Part shown: positions 1 through 8,402 of the stretch, in pieces
Position numbering within the stretch: position 1 is the first letter of the stretch
How the letters are laid out: each line of letters starts with the position of its first letter
NCBI GenBank assembly: GCA_007130885.1
Contig: SLRQ01000006.1
Span: forward strand, 1 to 64,000
DNA length: 64,000 nucleotides
Reading direction: 5' to 3'
Origin: Deltaproteobacteria bacterium
GTDB taxonomy: Bacteria; Myxococcota; Myxococcia; SLRQ01
Position numbers and translations under genes: made by a program
Notes under the pieces: generated by a model
Seen by the model: the letters and a program-made list of their open reading frames with translations, nothing else
The model's database searches: none
What the model was told of the DNA's origin: nothing

Positions 1-144
1 GTGGAGGAGTGGTCTCGCGCGCCGGTGGAGGAGCGGTCTCGGGCGCCGGTGGAGGAGCGGGCTCGGGCGCCGGTGGAGGTGCGGGCTCGCGCGCCGGTGG
101 AGGAGCGGGCTCCCGGGCCGGTGATGGCGCGGGCGCGGGTATCT
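1..144. repeat. 24-bp tandem repeat coding for EPAPPPAR-like octapeptides
   Basis: Five successive 24-bp units (1-24, 25-48, 49-72, 73-96, 97-120) all begin GTGGAGG on the plus strand and end in CCG, with a sixth degenerate unit at 121-144. Read on the minus strand they encode the Pro-rich tail of the partial gene. The array may continue beyond the left edge. Confidence 0.85.
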
Positions 145-400
145 GTGCTGGTGGAGGCGCTGGCGCTTGTTCGGCCGTGCCATCAAGTTCCCGGATGAGA
201 AAGACCTTCTGTGTCTTCGGATCCGTGACGTGGATTGCGTCATCCTTGATGTCGCAGAAGATATTGCCGCCGGGACCTTGCAGGCCGGCCTTCGTCATTC
301 CTGTTTTCAAGGCCGAGATCCAGTTCTCCGCCTCGACCCGGAAGGTCAAGTCGAACCCTGTCTCCTCCGCCGCGGGTACGAAAACCTCGAAGTTGGACAT
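1..400 (-). CDS. Conserved small domain with Pro/Ala-rich repeat tail (partial, runs off left edge)
   Basis: The ATG lies at 398-400 on the minus strand and the frame stays open to base 1, so at least 133 residues are visible and the C-terminus is missing. Residues 1-70 look like one compact soluble domain (stretches VEAENWISALKTGM, CDIKDDAIHVTDP, VFLIREL) without signal peptide or membrane segment. From about residue 75 the chain becomes Pro/Ala/Glu-rich and is built of octapeptides close to EPAPPPAR. The start is 9 nt after the ompA-like stop and an AGGA ribosome site lies in the end of that gene, so it is the third gene of the same operon. I do not recognise the domain with certainty. The tail resembles flexible linkers joining a small domain to a further C-terminal domain that lies outside the window. 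Function unknown. Confidence 0.75.
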   Translation of the reverse strand, partial: MSNFEVFVPAAEETGFDLTFRVEAENWISALKTGMTKAGLQGPGGNIFCDIKDDAIHVTDPKTQKVFLIRELDGTAEQAPAPPPAQIPAPAPSPAREPAPPPAREPAPPPAPEPAPPPAPETAPPPARETTPP

Positions 401-409
401 GAGGGATTC

Positions 410-1636
410 CTACTGCTCGATGATAACGAACTCGACGCGCCGGTTCTGTTCGCGCCCGACCGCCGTCTCGTTCGAAGCGATTGGACGTGTGAGGCCGAAG
501 CCCACCGCTTCCATGCGGTCGGGCGATACGCCTCTCTCGATTAGATAGTCTCGTACTGACTCCGCTCGATTCTGGGACAGTTGGAGGTTCATGGCGGCGC
601 CACCGACGTTGTCTGTGTGACCCTCGATCCGGATCTTGATTCGCGGGTGGTCCTCGAGCACTTGGGCCACCTCATTCAGAAGGTCGAAGCTGTCCTCCAA
701 TATTCGCCATTTAGCAGTCTCGAAATGCACTCGTTGGCGAATCTCTATTCGGTCCCTGTGAAGCTCCACGAGCTGATACTCCCTCGGCTCCTCTTCAGGC
801 TCCGGTTCCGGTGGGAGACAACCATCGAACTCCGGCGAGCCCTTCACGTCGGGGCAGGCATCAAGGTGGTCCGGTATGCCGTCGCCCGAGCTGTCTGTCG
901 GCGGGCAGCCGTCCAGCTCTGGAATGCCGAACTCATCCGGACACGCATCTTCGTCATCGGGTATGCCGTCCCCGTCTCGGTCTTCGATAGGGCAGCCGTC
1001 ATTCCAAGCAGGCCCAGGCACGTCAGGGCATTCGTCCAGGTGATCGGGAACCCCGTCGCCATCGCGGTCGGGCCAAGGGCATCCGTAATTTTCTTCGGGA
1101 CCAGGGATATATGGGCAGTCGTCCTCATCGTCCGGTATGCCGTCACCATCCGAATCCAGGACGCCGTCAATGGGGCAGCCGAGATTCCAAACCGGCCCCG
1201 GGATTCGTGGGCATAGATCTACTTCGTCAGGTAAGCCGTCCCCATCCGTGTCATTGAGGAAGAACTCTGGATCCTCCTCGATAGGAATAATGACCGGTGG
1301 CGGCTCCGGTTCCTCTTCTGGTTCCAGGCATCCGTGGGAGAGTTCGACTGCTTCCGAGGCCGCCACCATGGCAATCCCGATGTGCTCGTGAGCTCTCTTC
1401 CAGTTGCCTTTTCGAAGCTCACCCAGCGCGAACGTCAGATGAGCCTCGCCGGTGGCCAGCTCTCGTGGCGCACACTCGAAGGCGCCTTTTTGACGGGCAA
1501 GCTTCAGATCTTCATCCACCACTCCCGCCTTGGTTCTAATCTGTGGACCGCTGACGCACCCGGCAAACAACATCAGGAACAGGAATAGGACGGTCAGCGG
1601 GGCAGTGCCTTTTTTGTAGCTGCGGATCACGGGCAT
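410..1636 (-). CDS. OmpA-family lipoprotein with five thrombospondin type 3 repeats
   Basis: Probable outer-membrane lipoprotein that anchors to peptidoglycan. I chose the ATG at 1636 because it gives a lipoprotein signal with lipobox FAGC (Cys27) and has an AGGTGAGAGG-like site upstream; the open frame extends to 1828 but that part looks non-coding and overlaps the previous gene. Residues 28-125 hold a helical region of the kind that follows DUF4398 proteins. Residues 127-270 contain five calcium-binding TSP3 units (DxDGDGxPDxxDxCP pattern, with a Cys pair per unit). Residues 290-405 are the OmpA C-terminal domain, with GHTDNVGG and NRRVEFVI, the surface that binds diaminopimelate in this family. 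It sits 13 nt after the DUF4398 lipoprotein and 9 nt before the Pro-rich gene, so the three are probably one transcript. Confidence 0.93.
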   Translation of the reverse strand: MPVIRSYKKGTAPLTVLFLFLMLFAGCVSGPQIRTKAGVVDEDLKLARQKGAFECAPRELATGEAHLTFALGELRKGNWKRAHEHIGIAMVAASEAVELSHGCLEPEEEPEPPPVIIPIEEDPEFFLNDTDGDGLPDEVDLCPRIPGPVWNLGCPIDGVLDSDGDGIPDDEDDCPYIPGPEENYGCPWPDRDGDGVPDHLDECPDVPGPAWNDGCPIEDRDGDGIPDDEDACPDEFGIPELDGCPPTDSSGDGIPDHLDACPDVKGSPEFDGCLPPEPEPEEEPREYQLVELHRDRIEIRQRVHFETAKWRILEDSFDLLNEVAQVLEDHPRIKIRIEGHTDNVGGAAMNLQLSQNRAESVRDYLIERGVSPDRMEAVGFGLTRPIASNETAVGREQNRRVEFVIIEQ

Positions 1637-1649
1637 GACGGCGAGCCTC

Positions 1650-2027
1650 TCACCTGGACCTCGAATGTGATCCAGAGCGATCATCAGGTGAAGAGAGGCC
1701 GCTTCCTCCTCCCGAGTCACCTTGTCGTACTCGCTGCATGGACCGTGACTGCGCTTCACGGGCGGATTGGGTAGCCTTACGGCCGTAGCGGATGGCTCGG
1801 CCGAAGTGAGCATAGCCTCGCTCCTCACGAGCCTTTTCCAGAAACAGCTCCGCGGTTACGTACTCATATGGGGCATGCTCCTCTGCACGAGCTGCCCGAG
1901 CGCCGGCGAGAGCCACCTCGGCGCTGTTTATTACTGCCATGGCCTCGATGGGGCCACAGCCTGTCGTCACCGATACTAGAAGACCCGCGGCCAAAATTGC
2001 CCCGAGTACGGAACGTCTTGCTTTCAT
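1650..2027 (-). CDS. DUF4398-type small lipoprotein
   Basis: A 125-residue predicted lipoprotein. The ATG at 2027 is preceded by GAGGGGC and starts a signal peptide with lipobox VTTGC; the longer frame to 2132 has no signal and is not supported. The mature part is Ala/Arg/Glu-rich and helical (INSAEVALAGARAARAEE, YVTAELFLEKAREERG), the pattern of DUF4398 proteins, which often precede OmpA-like proteins in deltaproteobacteria. The last 25 residues are Ser/Gly/Arg-rich. Role unknown; the gene order with the OmpA lipoprotein suggests that the two form a periplasmic or outer-membrane peptidoglycan-linked assembly (inference). Confidence 0.8.
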   Translation of the reverse strand: MKARRSVLGAILAAGLLVSVTTGCGPIEAMAVINSAEVALAGARAARAEEHAPYEYVTAELFLEKAREERGYAHFGRAIRYGRKATQSAREAQSRSMQRVRQGDSGGGSGLSSPDDRSGSHSRSR

Positions 2028-2054
2028 CAGTGCCCCTCTATGACTCGAACACCC

Positions 2055-2084
2055 CTCGTAGCAGGCGCCTCCCGCCGTAGTCAA
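2055..2084 (-). promoter_or_regulatory. Possible sigma-70 promoter for the DUF4398-ompA operon
   Basis: On the minus strand TTGACT (2084-2079) is followed after 18 bp by TACGAG (2060-2055), about 28 bp before the DUF4398 ATG. The -35 is a good match and the -10 is weak, so this is only a candidate. Confidence 0.3.
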
Positions 2085-2264
2085 GGCCGCCTCCGTTTCA
2101 AATGCTCGCCCAAGCTTTCGAGAACTGTGCATGTGTGTTTGCTTACCTCTCGGGAGATTCTACCTCATAAGCGACTTCGAGCCGACCAAAAAGGCCAGTG
2201 GCTCTCTGCCGGCAGACGTGAAGACAATCCACGCACGAAGTCGATCAGGGTATGATGAAGAGTG

Positions 2265-4109
2265 ATGAGCGCCACGCCACCGAAAGACCGCGGTGCGAAG
2301 AGGACAGCAAAGGCTGACCGGGCAGGACGTCTTCCTACCTGGGTCAGCGTTTTTGCAGGCCTGATAGTCGCTGTTGGAGCGGCTGAGGCATACCCGGCAG
2401 CCGTTCCGCAGGCGGAAGCCGGTGAGCTCCACGAGATTTTGCGGAGCATCATCGAAGAGCGCAAGGAAGACCTCGATCCGGTGGTCAACAGGTTGGTCTA
2501 CCTTGATTGCGAACAAGCGGCGGAGCGGGTGGCCGGTCTTCTCCGGCACCCCCATCCATCGGTACGCGCCAAGGCGGTATGGGTTCTTGGGTTCTTGAAT
2601 GCTCCCGAGACAGCGAAGGCTCTGGTGGGCGCCCTAACCGACTTCAACTGGGAGGTCAGGCGGGATGCCGTTTATGCCCTGGGAAGGCTGGAGCACCGAG
2701 ATGCATCGGGCAAAATAGCCGAGAGGCTCCATGATGCTTCGCGCGAGGTTCGTCTGGAGGCCGCCCGTGTTCTTGGAGCCTTCGCCGATCCTTCCTCCTC
2801 GCCGATGATGCGCCGGGCCCTTGAAAAAGGGGCCGGCGACATCAGGCTGGAGGTTGCGCTCCTGAATGGGCTGGGTCTCATGCAGGATGACAAGGCGATC
2901 TCGCTTGCAAGAAAAAGGCTGGCCGCGGAAGACGACAAGTTGCGTGCGGCGGCCTTGCGCATGCTCGTTCGTCTCGATGACGAGGAGGCTCAATCGAAGC
3001 TGGTTGCGCTCGCGGGAAGCAAGGATCCTGAAACAAGAAGAGAGGCTGCGACTTTGTTCGGGGCCGGTGACGAGCACTGGGCGGTCCCAAGGCTCGAGCA
3101 AATGCTGCTCGAAGAGACGAGTACGACCGTGGCTCTCGCCGCGGCGGAGTCGTTGGCGGGCCATGGCCGAGAATCAGGACTGAGATATCTTGCCGAAGTG
3201 AGCGCGGCGGGGGATCCAAGGGTATCGGCCACTGCGGCGGAGGCGCTCGGAAGACTTGGGGTGACCGCTGACGATTTGCTCGAGTTGAGACGAAAAGCGG
3301 CAAGAAAGAGGCTTGCTTCTTCCGGTCTAAAGCCGGATGTGCTCGCGGCCGAGCTGGCGGCTCTCGGGCTTCCATTCACGGATCGTCTGCTGGCCCTGTC
3401 CGAGCTTTTTCTTGGGGTGCCTTATCGAAGCTCTCCGTTGGGAGAAGGAGCGGGAGTCGACCCAGGTCCACTTTACCGATGGGATGCCGTCGATTGCCTC
3501 ACGTTCGTGGAGCAAGTGTTGGCTCTGGCCAATACCAGCCGGTCCGATCAAGTCCTTCCCCTTCTCATAGACCTGCGATACCAGGAAGGCAGCGTTGCTT
3601 ACGGGCAGCGTAACCACCTAATGGAGCACCAGTGGCTTCCAGGCAATGCCGCCAAGGGCTGGTTCAGAGACATCACCGAGGAGATCGGTGAGGAAGCCGT
3701 GGTGACGGCACGCAAGGAGATAACGGCCGAGAGCTGGGCAAACCGGCGAGGAGCCGATCTTCCTCTGGAAGCGAACGAGATTCCACTGGGCGTATCGGAG
3801 CTTCCCATAATCCCTATCGATAAGCTGGGCGGTCTTGTAGAGCGAATTCCGGACGGCGCGATTCTGGTTGTGGTTCGCCACGACATTCCATCCAGGCCCT
3901 TTCGGGTGACTCATCTGGGGATCGTGGTCAGAAAAGAGGGGCGACCGCATCTCCGGCACGCGGCCAGGGCCACTTACAAGTCGGTTATCGACGAAGACCT
4001 GAATACGTTTGTCCTTCGAAACAAGGGATATAGAAGCTGGCCGGTCGCGGGGTTCAACATAATCCTGCCGGAGGAAAACACGCGGCGTGCCGCTGAGCTG
4101 TTGGAGTAG
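2265..4109 (+). CDS. HEAT-repeat protein fused to a DUF1460 (NlpC/P60-like) amidase domain
   Basis: A 614-residue exported protein. An N-terminal segment (about 24-42) looks like a signal peptide ending near AEA. Residues 55-330 are HEAT/PBS-lyase-type helical repeats (LLRHPHPSVRAKAVWVLG, ALTDFNWEVRRDAVYALG and so on). Residues 345-600 match DUF1460, a family of N-acetylmuramoyl-L-alanine amidase-like cysteine peptidases of the NlpC/P60 superfamily: the expected nucleophile is Cys411 in VDCLTFVEQ and the expected histidine is His550 in VTHLGIVV. I expect it to act on, or bind, peptidoglycan fragments in the periplasm, with the HEAT part as a docking scaffold (inference). The ATG at 2265 directly follows a GTG at 2262; either may be used. 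It is divergent from the DUF4398-ompA operon. Confidence 0.87.
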   Translation: MSATPPKDRGAKRTAKADRAGRLPTWVSVFAGLIVAVGAAEAYPAAVPQAEAGELHEILRSIIEERKEDLDPVVNRLVYLDCEQAAERVAGLLRHPHPSVRAKAVWVLGFLNAPETAKALVGALTDFNWEVRRDAVYALGRLEHRDASGKIAERLHDASREVRLEAARVLGAFADPSSSPMMRRALEKGAGDIRLEVALLNGLGLMQDDKAISLARKRLAAEDDKLRAAALRMLVRLDDEEAQSKLVALAGSKDPETRREAATLFGAGDEHWAVPRLEQMLLEETSTTVALAAAESLAGHGRESGLRYLAEVSAAGDPRVSATAAEALGRLGVTADDLLELRRKAARKRLASSGLKPDVLAAELAALGLPFTDRLLALSELFLGVPYRSSPLGEGAGVDPGPLYRWDAVDCLTFVEQVLALANTSRSDQVLPLLIDLRYQEGSVAYGQRNHLMEHQWLPGNAAKGWFRDITEEIGEEAVVTARKEITAESWANRRGADLPLEANEIPLGVSELPIIPIDKLGGLVERIPDGAILVVVRHDIPSRPFRVTHLGIVVRKEGRPHLRHAARATYKSVIDEDLNTFVLRNKGYRSWPVAGFNIILPEENTRRAAELLE

Positions 4110-4112
4110 GTA

Positions 4113-4142
4113 AAAAGAGACCGTGGGCGACAGCGGTTTCTC
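4113..4142. terminator. Imperfect hairpin between convergent genes
   Basis: AGAGACCG and CGGTTTCTCT can pair around a 10-nt loop with a two-base bulge. Five A residues precede it, giving a short U-run for minus-strand transcription. It lies exactly between two convergent genes, so it may serve as their terminator. Confidence 0.4.
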
Positions 4143-5890
4143 TACTCCTGGGAGTGAGAACCCTCTTTCCGAGTCTCGGCGGCTGCCTCTCTTTGCCTTG
4201 CAGCAAAGACGTCGCCCCGGTCCCACTGTAGAGTCTCGAGGAATACTAGAAGGGTGGCAATGGCCCCTATGACTACGATGCAAAGAAGCAGGCCAGGACC
4301 AAGCCAGCCACCACCCGTCAAGTCGGCTTCACAGGCCTCGCCTTCATCCTCGCAGGCCAGTTGCGCTAGACGCCTTCGAACACCTCGATGGTAGGAAATG
4401 GCAATCCATGCCCCCGTACCTAGCGTGCCCGTGGCCACCAACATGAGAGCGAGCAAGAGAGGCCTCCTAATCCGCTTCTTCCACTCATCGAGGGCCAGAA
4501 GCTTGGCTCCGGTCGTATCGCCCAGCAAGGGAGGGGCCGCTTCGGTAGGCTCCAAACGCGAAAGAAGCGCGGCGGAGGCGCGACGGCTCTCGTCCGGACG
4601 GAGCTCGCGCAGGCGTTCTTCTTCGAGCGTGGCGATGAAGGAAAGGAGCGGCTCATCGGAAGGGGGAGAGGATCCGTAGTCGGCCAGCGGCTGCGCAAGG
4701 GGGAGGTCGCCTAGAGCGCGGGCGAGCCTCGCGACCGCGGGACCGTCTATTTCTTCATCGATCCAGGCGCCCACGACCGATGAAGCGCCCCCCTCCGGAT
4801 GCATTGAAGCCCGTGCCATCACCAGCCCTCGAGTTCCTTCCGGCATGGGTGCCCCAAGGCGCTCCCTCTTTCCTCGGACATGGCCGCTGTGGGCTCCGAC
4901 CCATCGACCATCGACCCATATATCGATGTAGACGGGCCGGTTTGGTCGCGTCAAACGCACCTCCAGTTGAAGAATCTCGCCGGGCTCGAGCAGCTGTTTC
5001 TCGGTGACCAGGGTTACTGGGCCGGGAAGATCTCGAAGCCAGATTCGCTCCTCGATGTCGGCTGCCGCCAGCTCGATCGCACCGCGCGGAAAGCCAGGTG
5101 TGTAGTCGTGACTGCCGAGGCCAAGGGAGTCGAGAGGCAAGAGAGCAGTTGCCTCCCGTGATGCTACGTTAGGTGAAGAGTGGGATGCGGGCTCCTTTTC
5201 ACGTAGTTCCACAAAGCGAGGAAGTGAGGTTTCTTCTCCAGGCTCCAGCCAGAAATGGAGTGGCGCGGTCGTTTGCGCTACTAGATGTCCAGCCTCGGGA
5301 TACAAGTGAAACCGTCCGGGCCGCTCACAACGCCGGGAGGGGTGCCACCCTCCATCGGATCTCCTGATGCTGGACTCCTCGCATGCGGGCCTGATGCTAA
5401 CCATCCCGCTTTCCGCTTCACCAACTGTTACGGGAAAGGCTGCGACCTCACTGGTTCCGTCCCCCGCGCTTAGGCCGACCAAGACAATGTAAGGTCCAAA
5501 AGGCATGTCGGGGGGCAGGTCGAATACTCCCTCGATTAGTCCGGTATGATTGGCTTCGATCTCACCAAGGTGTACGGCCTTCCTGGAGGTGCTTGCGGAC
5601 GGGGGAGGGCCTCTTCTGAACTTATCGGACTCGTTCGAGGGTACAAGGCTGACTCTCGCACTGGCGCCGGTGTCCAATTCCCCGCCGGCGCGAAAACGGG
5701 CGGCGAGACGTACCGCCGCGGCTCCGCCGGGTTCCATTACTGGCGCGGCCCACAAACGCGTGCCATACTGCACATCGCGGGTGGAAACGTGAATCGCCGT
5801 GGCACTTAACAGTAGTGCCGTGAGTGCCGCTACGATTCCCGCTAGCCGCCAGCGTTTAGGAATGGCATCATCTCGCAATGGTTGCTCCAA
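4142..5890 (-). CDS. Unknown membrane-anchored protein with beta-rich extracytoplasmic domains
   Basis: A 582-residue protein I do not recognise. It has one N-terminal membrane segment (about 16-34), a long extracytoplasmic part (40-440) with beta-sandwich-like text (GLIEGVFDLPPDMPFGPYIV, GEILQLEVRLTRPNRPVYI) reminiscent of macroglobulin MG2 or Ig-like domains, then two C-terminal membrane segments (about 465-488 and 520-545) separated by an acidic Cys-containing loop (LACEDEGEACEADL). The upstream limit of the frame is a TTG at 5890 without a clear ribosome site, so the start is uncertain. It is divergent from the Ser/Thr kinase with about 90 bp between, and convergent with the HEAT/DUF1460 gene. 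Nothing shows enzymatic motifs; a sensor or scaffold role is conceivable but unsupported. Confidence 0.75.
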   Translation of the reverse strand: MEQPLRDDAIPKRWRLAGIVAALTALLLSATAIHVSTRDVQYGTRLWAAPVMEPGGAAAVRLAARFRAGGELDTGASARVSLVPSNESDKFRRGPPPSASTSRKAVHLGEIEANHTGLIEGVFDLPPDMPFGPYIVLVGLSAGDGTSEVAAFPVTVGEAESGMVSIRPACEESSIRRSDGGWHPSRRCERPGRFHLYPEAGHLVAQTTAPLHFWLEPGEETSLPRFVELREKEPASHSSPNVASREATALLPLDSLGLGSHDYTPGFPRGAIELAAADIEERIWLRDLPGPVTLVTEKQLLEPGEILQLEVRLTRPNRPVYIDIWVDGRWVGAHSGHVRGKRERLGAPMPEGTRGLVMARASMHPEGGASSVVGAWIDEEIDGPAVARLARALGDLPLAQPLADYGSSPPSDEPLLSFIATLEEERLRELRPDESRRASAALLSRLEPTEAAPPLLGDTTGAKLLALDEWKKRIRRPLLLALMLVATGTLGTGAWIAISYHRGVRRRLAQLACEDEGEACEADLTGGGWLGPGLLLCIVVIGAIATLLVFLETLQWDRGDVFAARQREAAAETRKEGSHSQE

Positions 5891-5980
5891 ATGGAGGAAG
5901 CCTACCGCATATGGCGCGGAGGTGTGGGGGTGCAGGCCGATTTCTTCCCATCAAATCATTTGCGGGGGAAGCTTCGCGAC

Positions 5981-7138
5981 ATGCATCCAGATCGTTTAGG
6001 ACCTTATCGTATTATGCGAGTGCTCGGCCGTGGAGGCCTGGGCGTAGTTTATCGTGCTCTCGATGAGCGCACGGAGGACGAAGTTGCGGTCAAGCTGCTG
6101 GTGGGTGCTTCCGCCCGAAAGAGCCGGAGGGCAACGCAGCGCTTCATAAGGGAGTTCGAAGCTCTGGCAGAGCTGGACCACCCCAACGTGATTCGTGTAA
6201 TCGAAGCCGGAATCTCCGACGACATGCCGTTCTTCTCGATGGAGTTGGTCGATGGTCTCGACATCAAGCGGCACGTAGAAATCTATCGTAGAAGCCATCA
6301 CGTACTGGCGCGGTCGTTGCTAAGGGGTTTGGACGGGGTTGTTCAAGATGGTGTCTCGTCCGAGGGAGGTAGTTCGGACGTCGCTAGCGAAACCGGAAGC
6401 GAGGAAGACAGCTTCTCCGACATTGAACCGTCCGATGAGGCCTTCGATGTCAACGCATGGATGCTCGAGCCTGATTCGGATGTGCTGCTTGGCCGAGAAG
6501 CTTCGTCTTCGTCCAGCATGGTCGGAGCCATTGGGCCTGCTCCGTCCGTTGACATCCCGTTCGAGTCGTTTGCCTCCGATGATCCTTTTTTGGACGAGCC
6601 CGGCATTAGCGAAGGCAGGCAACCAGAGCTGAATGACCCAATGAGGCTGGTGCGTCTACGCGAGCTGATTGTGCAGATATGCAGCGCGCTTGCATACGTG
6701 CACTCTCGAGGTCTGGTTCACCGTGATCTGAAGCCTTCCAACATACTCGTGGATCAAGAGGGTGATGCAAGATTGATGGACTTCGGTCTTTGCAAGACGC
6801 TAGCCGATCTCTCGGATGTTACCGATAGTGGGCAGGTGGTCGGAACATATCGCTACATGTCGCCCGAGCAGGCTTGTGGCGAGCCGCTGGATGCGCGGAG
6901 TGACCTCTACTCTCTCGGCGTGGTCATGTACGAGCTACTTTGTGGGCGGCCGCCTTTCATTGCAAAGAGCCCGGTTCGACTTTGGGAGGAGCTACTCGAG
7001 CGCGAGCCGCCCTCTTTGTTCGCGATCAACCCCGGTGTCGATTACCGCATGGCTCAGGTAGTGCACTCATTACTGCGCAAGGATCCTTCATCGAGGCTTC
7101 AGACAGCGGAGGAAGTCCTGGATGCCGCGCTGGAGTAA
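5981..7138 (+). CDS. Ser/Thr protein kinase (Hanks type) with a large acidic insert
   Basis: A 385-residue soluble kinase. I start at ATG 5981 because GPYRIMRVLG, the usual lead-in to the glycine loop, follows at once; the frame continues to 5882 without support. Catalytic elements are complete: glycine loop GRGGLGVV (16-23), Lys38 in VAVK, HRDLKPSN with catalytic Asp249, DFG in LMDFGLCK, and MSPEQ as the APE equivalent. The distance from Lys38 to Asp249 is about 210 residues where about 95 is usual. The extra 110-115 residues (about 105-215) are Ser/Asp/Glu-rich and look disordered (SSDVASETGSEEDSFSDIEP, SSSSS). There is no membrane segment or sensor domain; the protein ends with the kinase C-lobe. 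It belongs to the PknB-like group common in Myxococcota; substrate unknown. Confidence 0.93.
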   Translation: MHPDRLGPYRIMRVLGRGGLGVVYRALDERTEDEVAVKLLVGASARKSRRATQRFIREFEALAELDHPNVIRVIEAGISDDMPFFSMELVDGLDIKRHVEIYRRSHHVLARSLLRGLDGVVQDGVSSEGGSSDVASETGSEEDSFSDIEPSDEAFDVNAWMLEPDSDVLLGREASSSSSMVGAIGPAPSVDIPFESFASDDPFLDEPGISEGRQPELNDPMRLVRLRELIVQICSALAYVHSRGLVHRDLKPSNILVDQEGDARLMDFGLCKTLADLSDVTDSGQVVGTYRYMSPEQACGEPLDARSDLYSLGVVMYELLCGRPPFIAKSPVRLWEELLEREPPSLFAINPGVDYRMAQVVHSLLRKDPSSRLQTAEEVLDAALE

Positions 7139-7175
7139 CGTCTGCTTGACCTAAACTAGAATCACGATCTCTGGT

Positions 7176-8402
7176 TTAGAACCGCTCGATCTCGAAGTCG
7201 TCGTCGGGATCTTCGCCGCTTTGAACTGCGCGCTTTTTGGGTGGCTGGGCCGGGGCGGTATCCGATGCCAGCTTCGATGAGGTTGGAGGCGGACTCTCGG
7301 CGTCGAAGTCGTCCCATTTCGAGTCGCTCGTACCTGAGATGCCCGACATGCGGAGCGCGAAGTCGTCCGGGTTGGTTGCCTGCCTTAGCGCTTCATCGTA
7401 GGTAATCAATTCCTGGCGCAGCAGAAGCATCAGCGACTGGTCGAATGTCTGCATACCATAGGTCTGATGCCCCTTGGCTATGGCGTCCGCTATCTCCTTG
7501 GTGCGGTCCTTGTCCTCGATCAGCTCCTTGACGAAGTGAGTCGCCATCAGCACCTCCACGGCCGGCGCGCGTCCCTTACCGTCTGCTAACGGAACTAGCC
7601 GTTGACTGATGACGGCGCGAAGCACCGCTCCGAGCTGCAATCGCACCTGCTTCTGCTGGTACGGCGGGAAAGCCGATATGATGCGGTTGATAGTCTCCGT
7701 GGCATCCAGGGTATGCAGAGTCGAGAGAACCAGATGACCCGTCTCCGCGGCGGTAAGTGCCGTCTCGATAGTTTCGAGGTCTCGCATCTCCCCGACTAGA
7801 ATCACATCGGGATCCTGGCGGAGGGCACTCTTCAGCGCTTGTCCGAAGCTGAAGGTGTCCGAACCGATTTCTCTTTGGTTCACTATCGATCGTTTATCCC
7901 GAATCAAGAACTCGATGGGGTCCTCGATGGTCATCACATGACATGTTCTGTTCATGTTGATGTACTCGATCATCGAGGCCAGAGTCGTTGACTTGCCCGA
8001 GCCGGTGGTGCCCGTGACGAGCACCATGCCTCGCTCGTTGAGGGCGATCTTCTTGATGATGTCCGGCAGCATGAGCTGGTCGAGGGATGAAATGCGGTAT
8101 GGAATCACCCGCAAGACGATTCCAACGGTGCCTCGCTGCTGGAAGACGTTGACTCTGAACCGACCGATACCGGGAACCCCGTAAGCGAGGTCGATCTCGT
8201 TGTACTCCTTGAACCGTTCCTTTTGGAAGTTGTTCATCATGCCCAGAGCCATCCGGCTGACTTCCTCGGGTGGGAGCCGCCGGGCGTCCTTGAGCGGCAT
8301 CAGTCTTCCGTCGACTCGGAACATCGGGGGCAGCCCGGCCTTGAGGTGAATATCCGAGGCCGCGCTCTTCAAGGCGATGGATAGAATGTCGTTCAGCTCC
8401 AT
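7176..8402 (-). CDS. pilT: Type IV pilus retraction ATPase PilT family
   Basis: A 408-residue cytoplasmic secretion-superfamily ATPase that powers pilus retraction. Walker A GTTGSGKST is at 131-139, the Asp box MTIEDPIEF at about 160, Walker B DVILVGEMRD near 205, and the His box LSTLHT near 230. The C-terminal core reads GMQTFDQSL, ITYDEALRQA, TNPDDFALR, the ending typical of deltaproteobacterial PilT and PilU-type proteins; a classical AIRNLIRE motif is not obvious. After that comes a 60-residue low-complexity acidic/Pro tail ending DPDDDFEIERF. GGAGTAGCTCC precedes the ATG. No other pilus assembly gene is adjacent. It lies upstream of no clear partner and converges on the kinase. Confidence 0.93.
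   Translation of the reverse strand: MELNDILSIALKSAASDIHLKAGLPPMFRVDGRLMPLKDARRLPPEEVSRMALGMMNNFQKERFKEYNEIDLAYGVPGIGRFRVNVFQQRGTVGIVLRVIPYRISSLDQLMLPDIIKKIALNERGMVLVTGTTGSGKSTTLASMIEYINMNRTCHVMTIEDPIEFLIRDKRSIVNQREIGSDTFSFGQALKSALRQDPDVILVGEMRDLETIETALTAAETGHLVLSTLHTLDATETINRIISAFPPYQQKQVRLQLGAVLRAVISQRLVPLADGKGRAPAVEVLMATHFVKELIEDKDRTKEIADAIAKGHQTYGMQTFDQSLMLLLRQELITYDEALRQATNPDDFALRMSGISGTSDSKWDDFDAESPPPTSSKLASDTAPAQPPKKRAVQSGEDPDDDFEIERF

Noticed and set aside
7145..7182. Inverted repeat CTAAAC/GTTTAG between kinase and pilT
   Set aside because: Only six base pairs with a long loop and no T-run; too weak to call a terminator.
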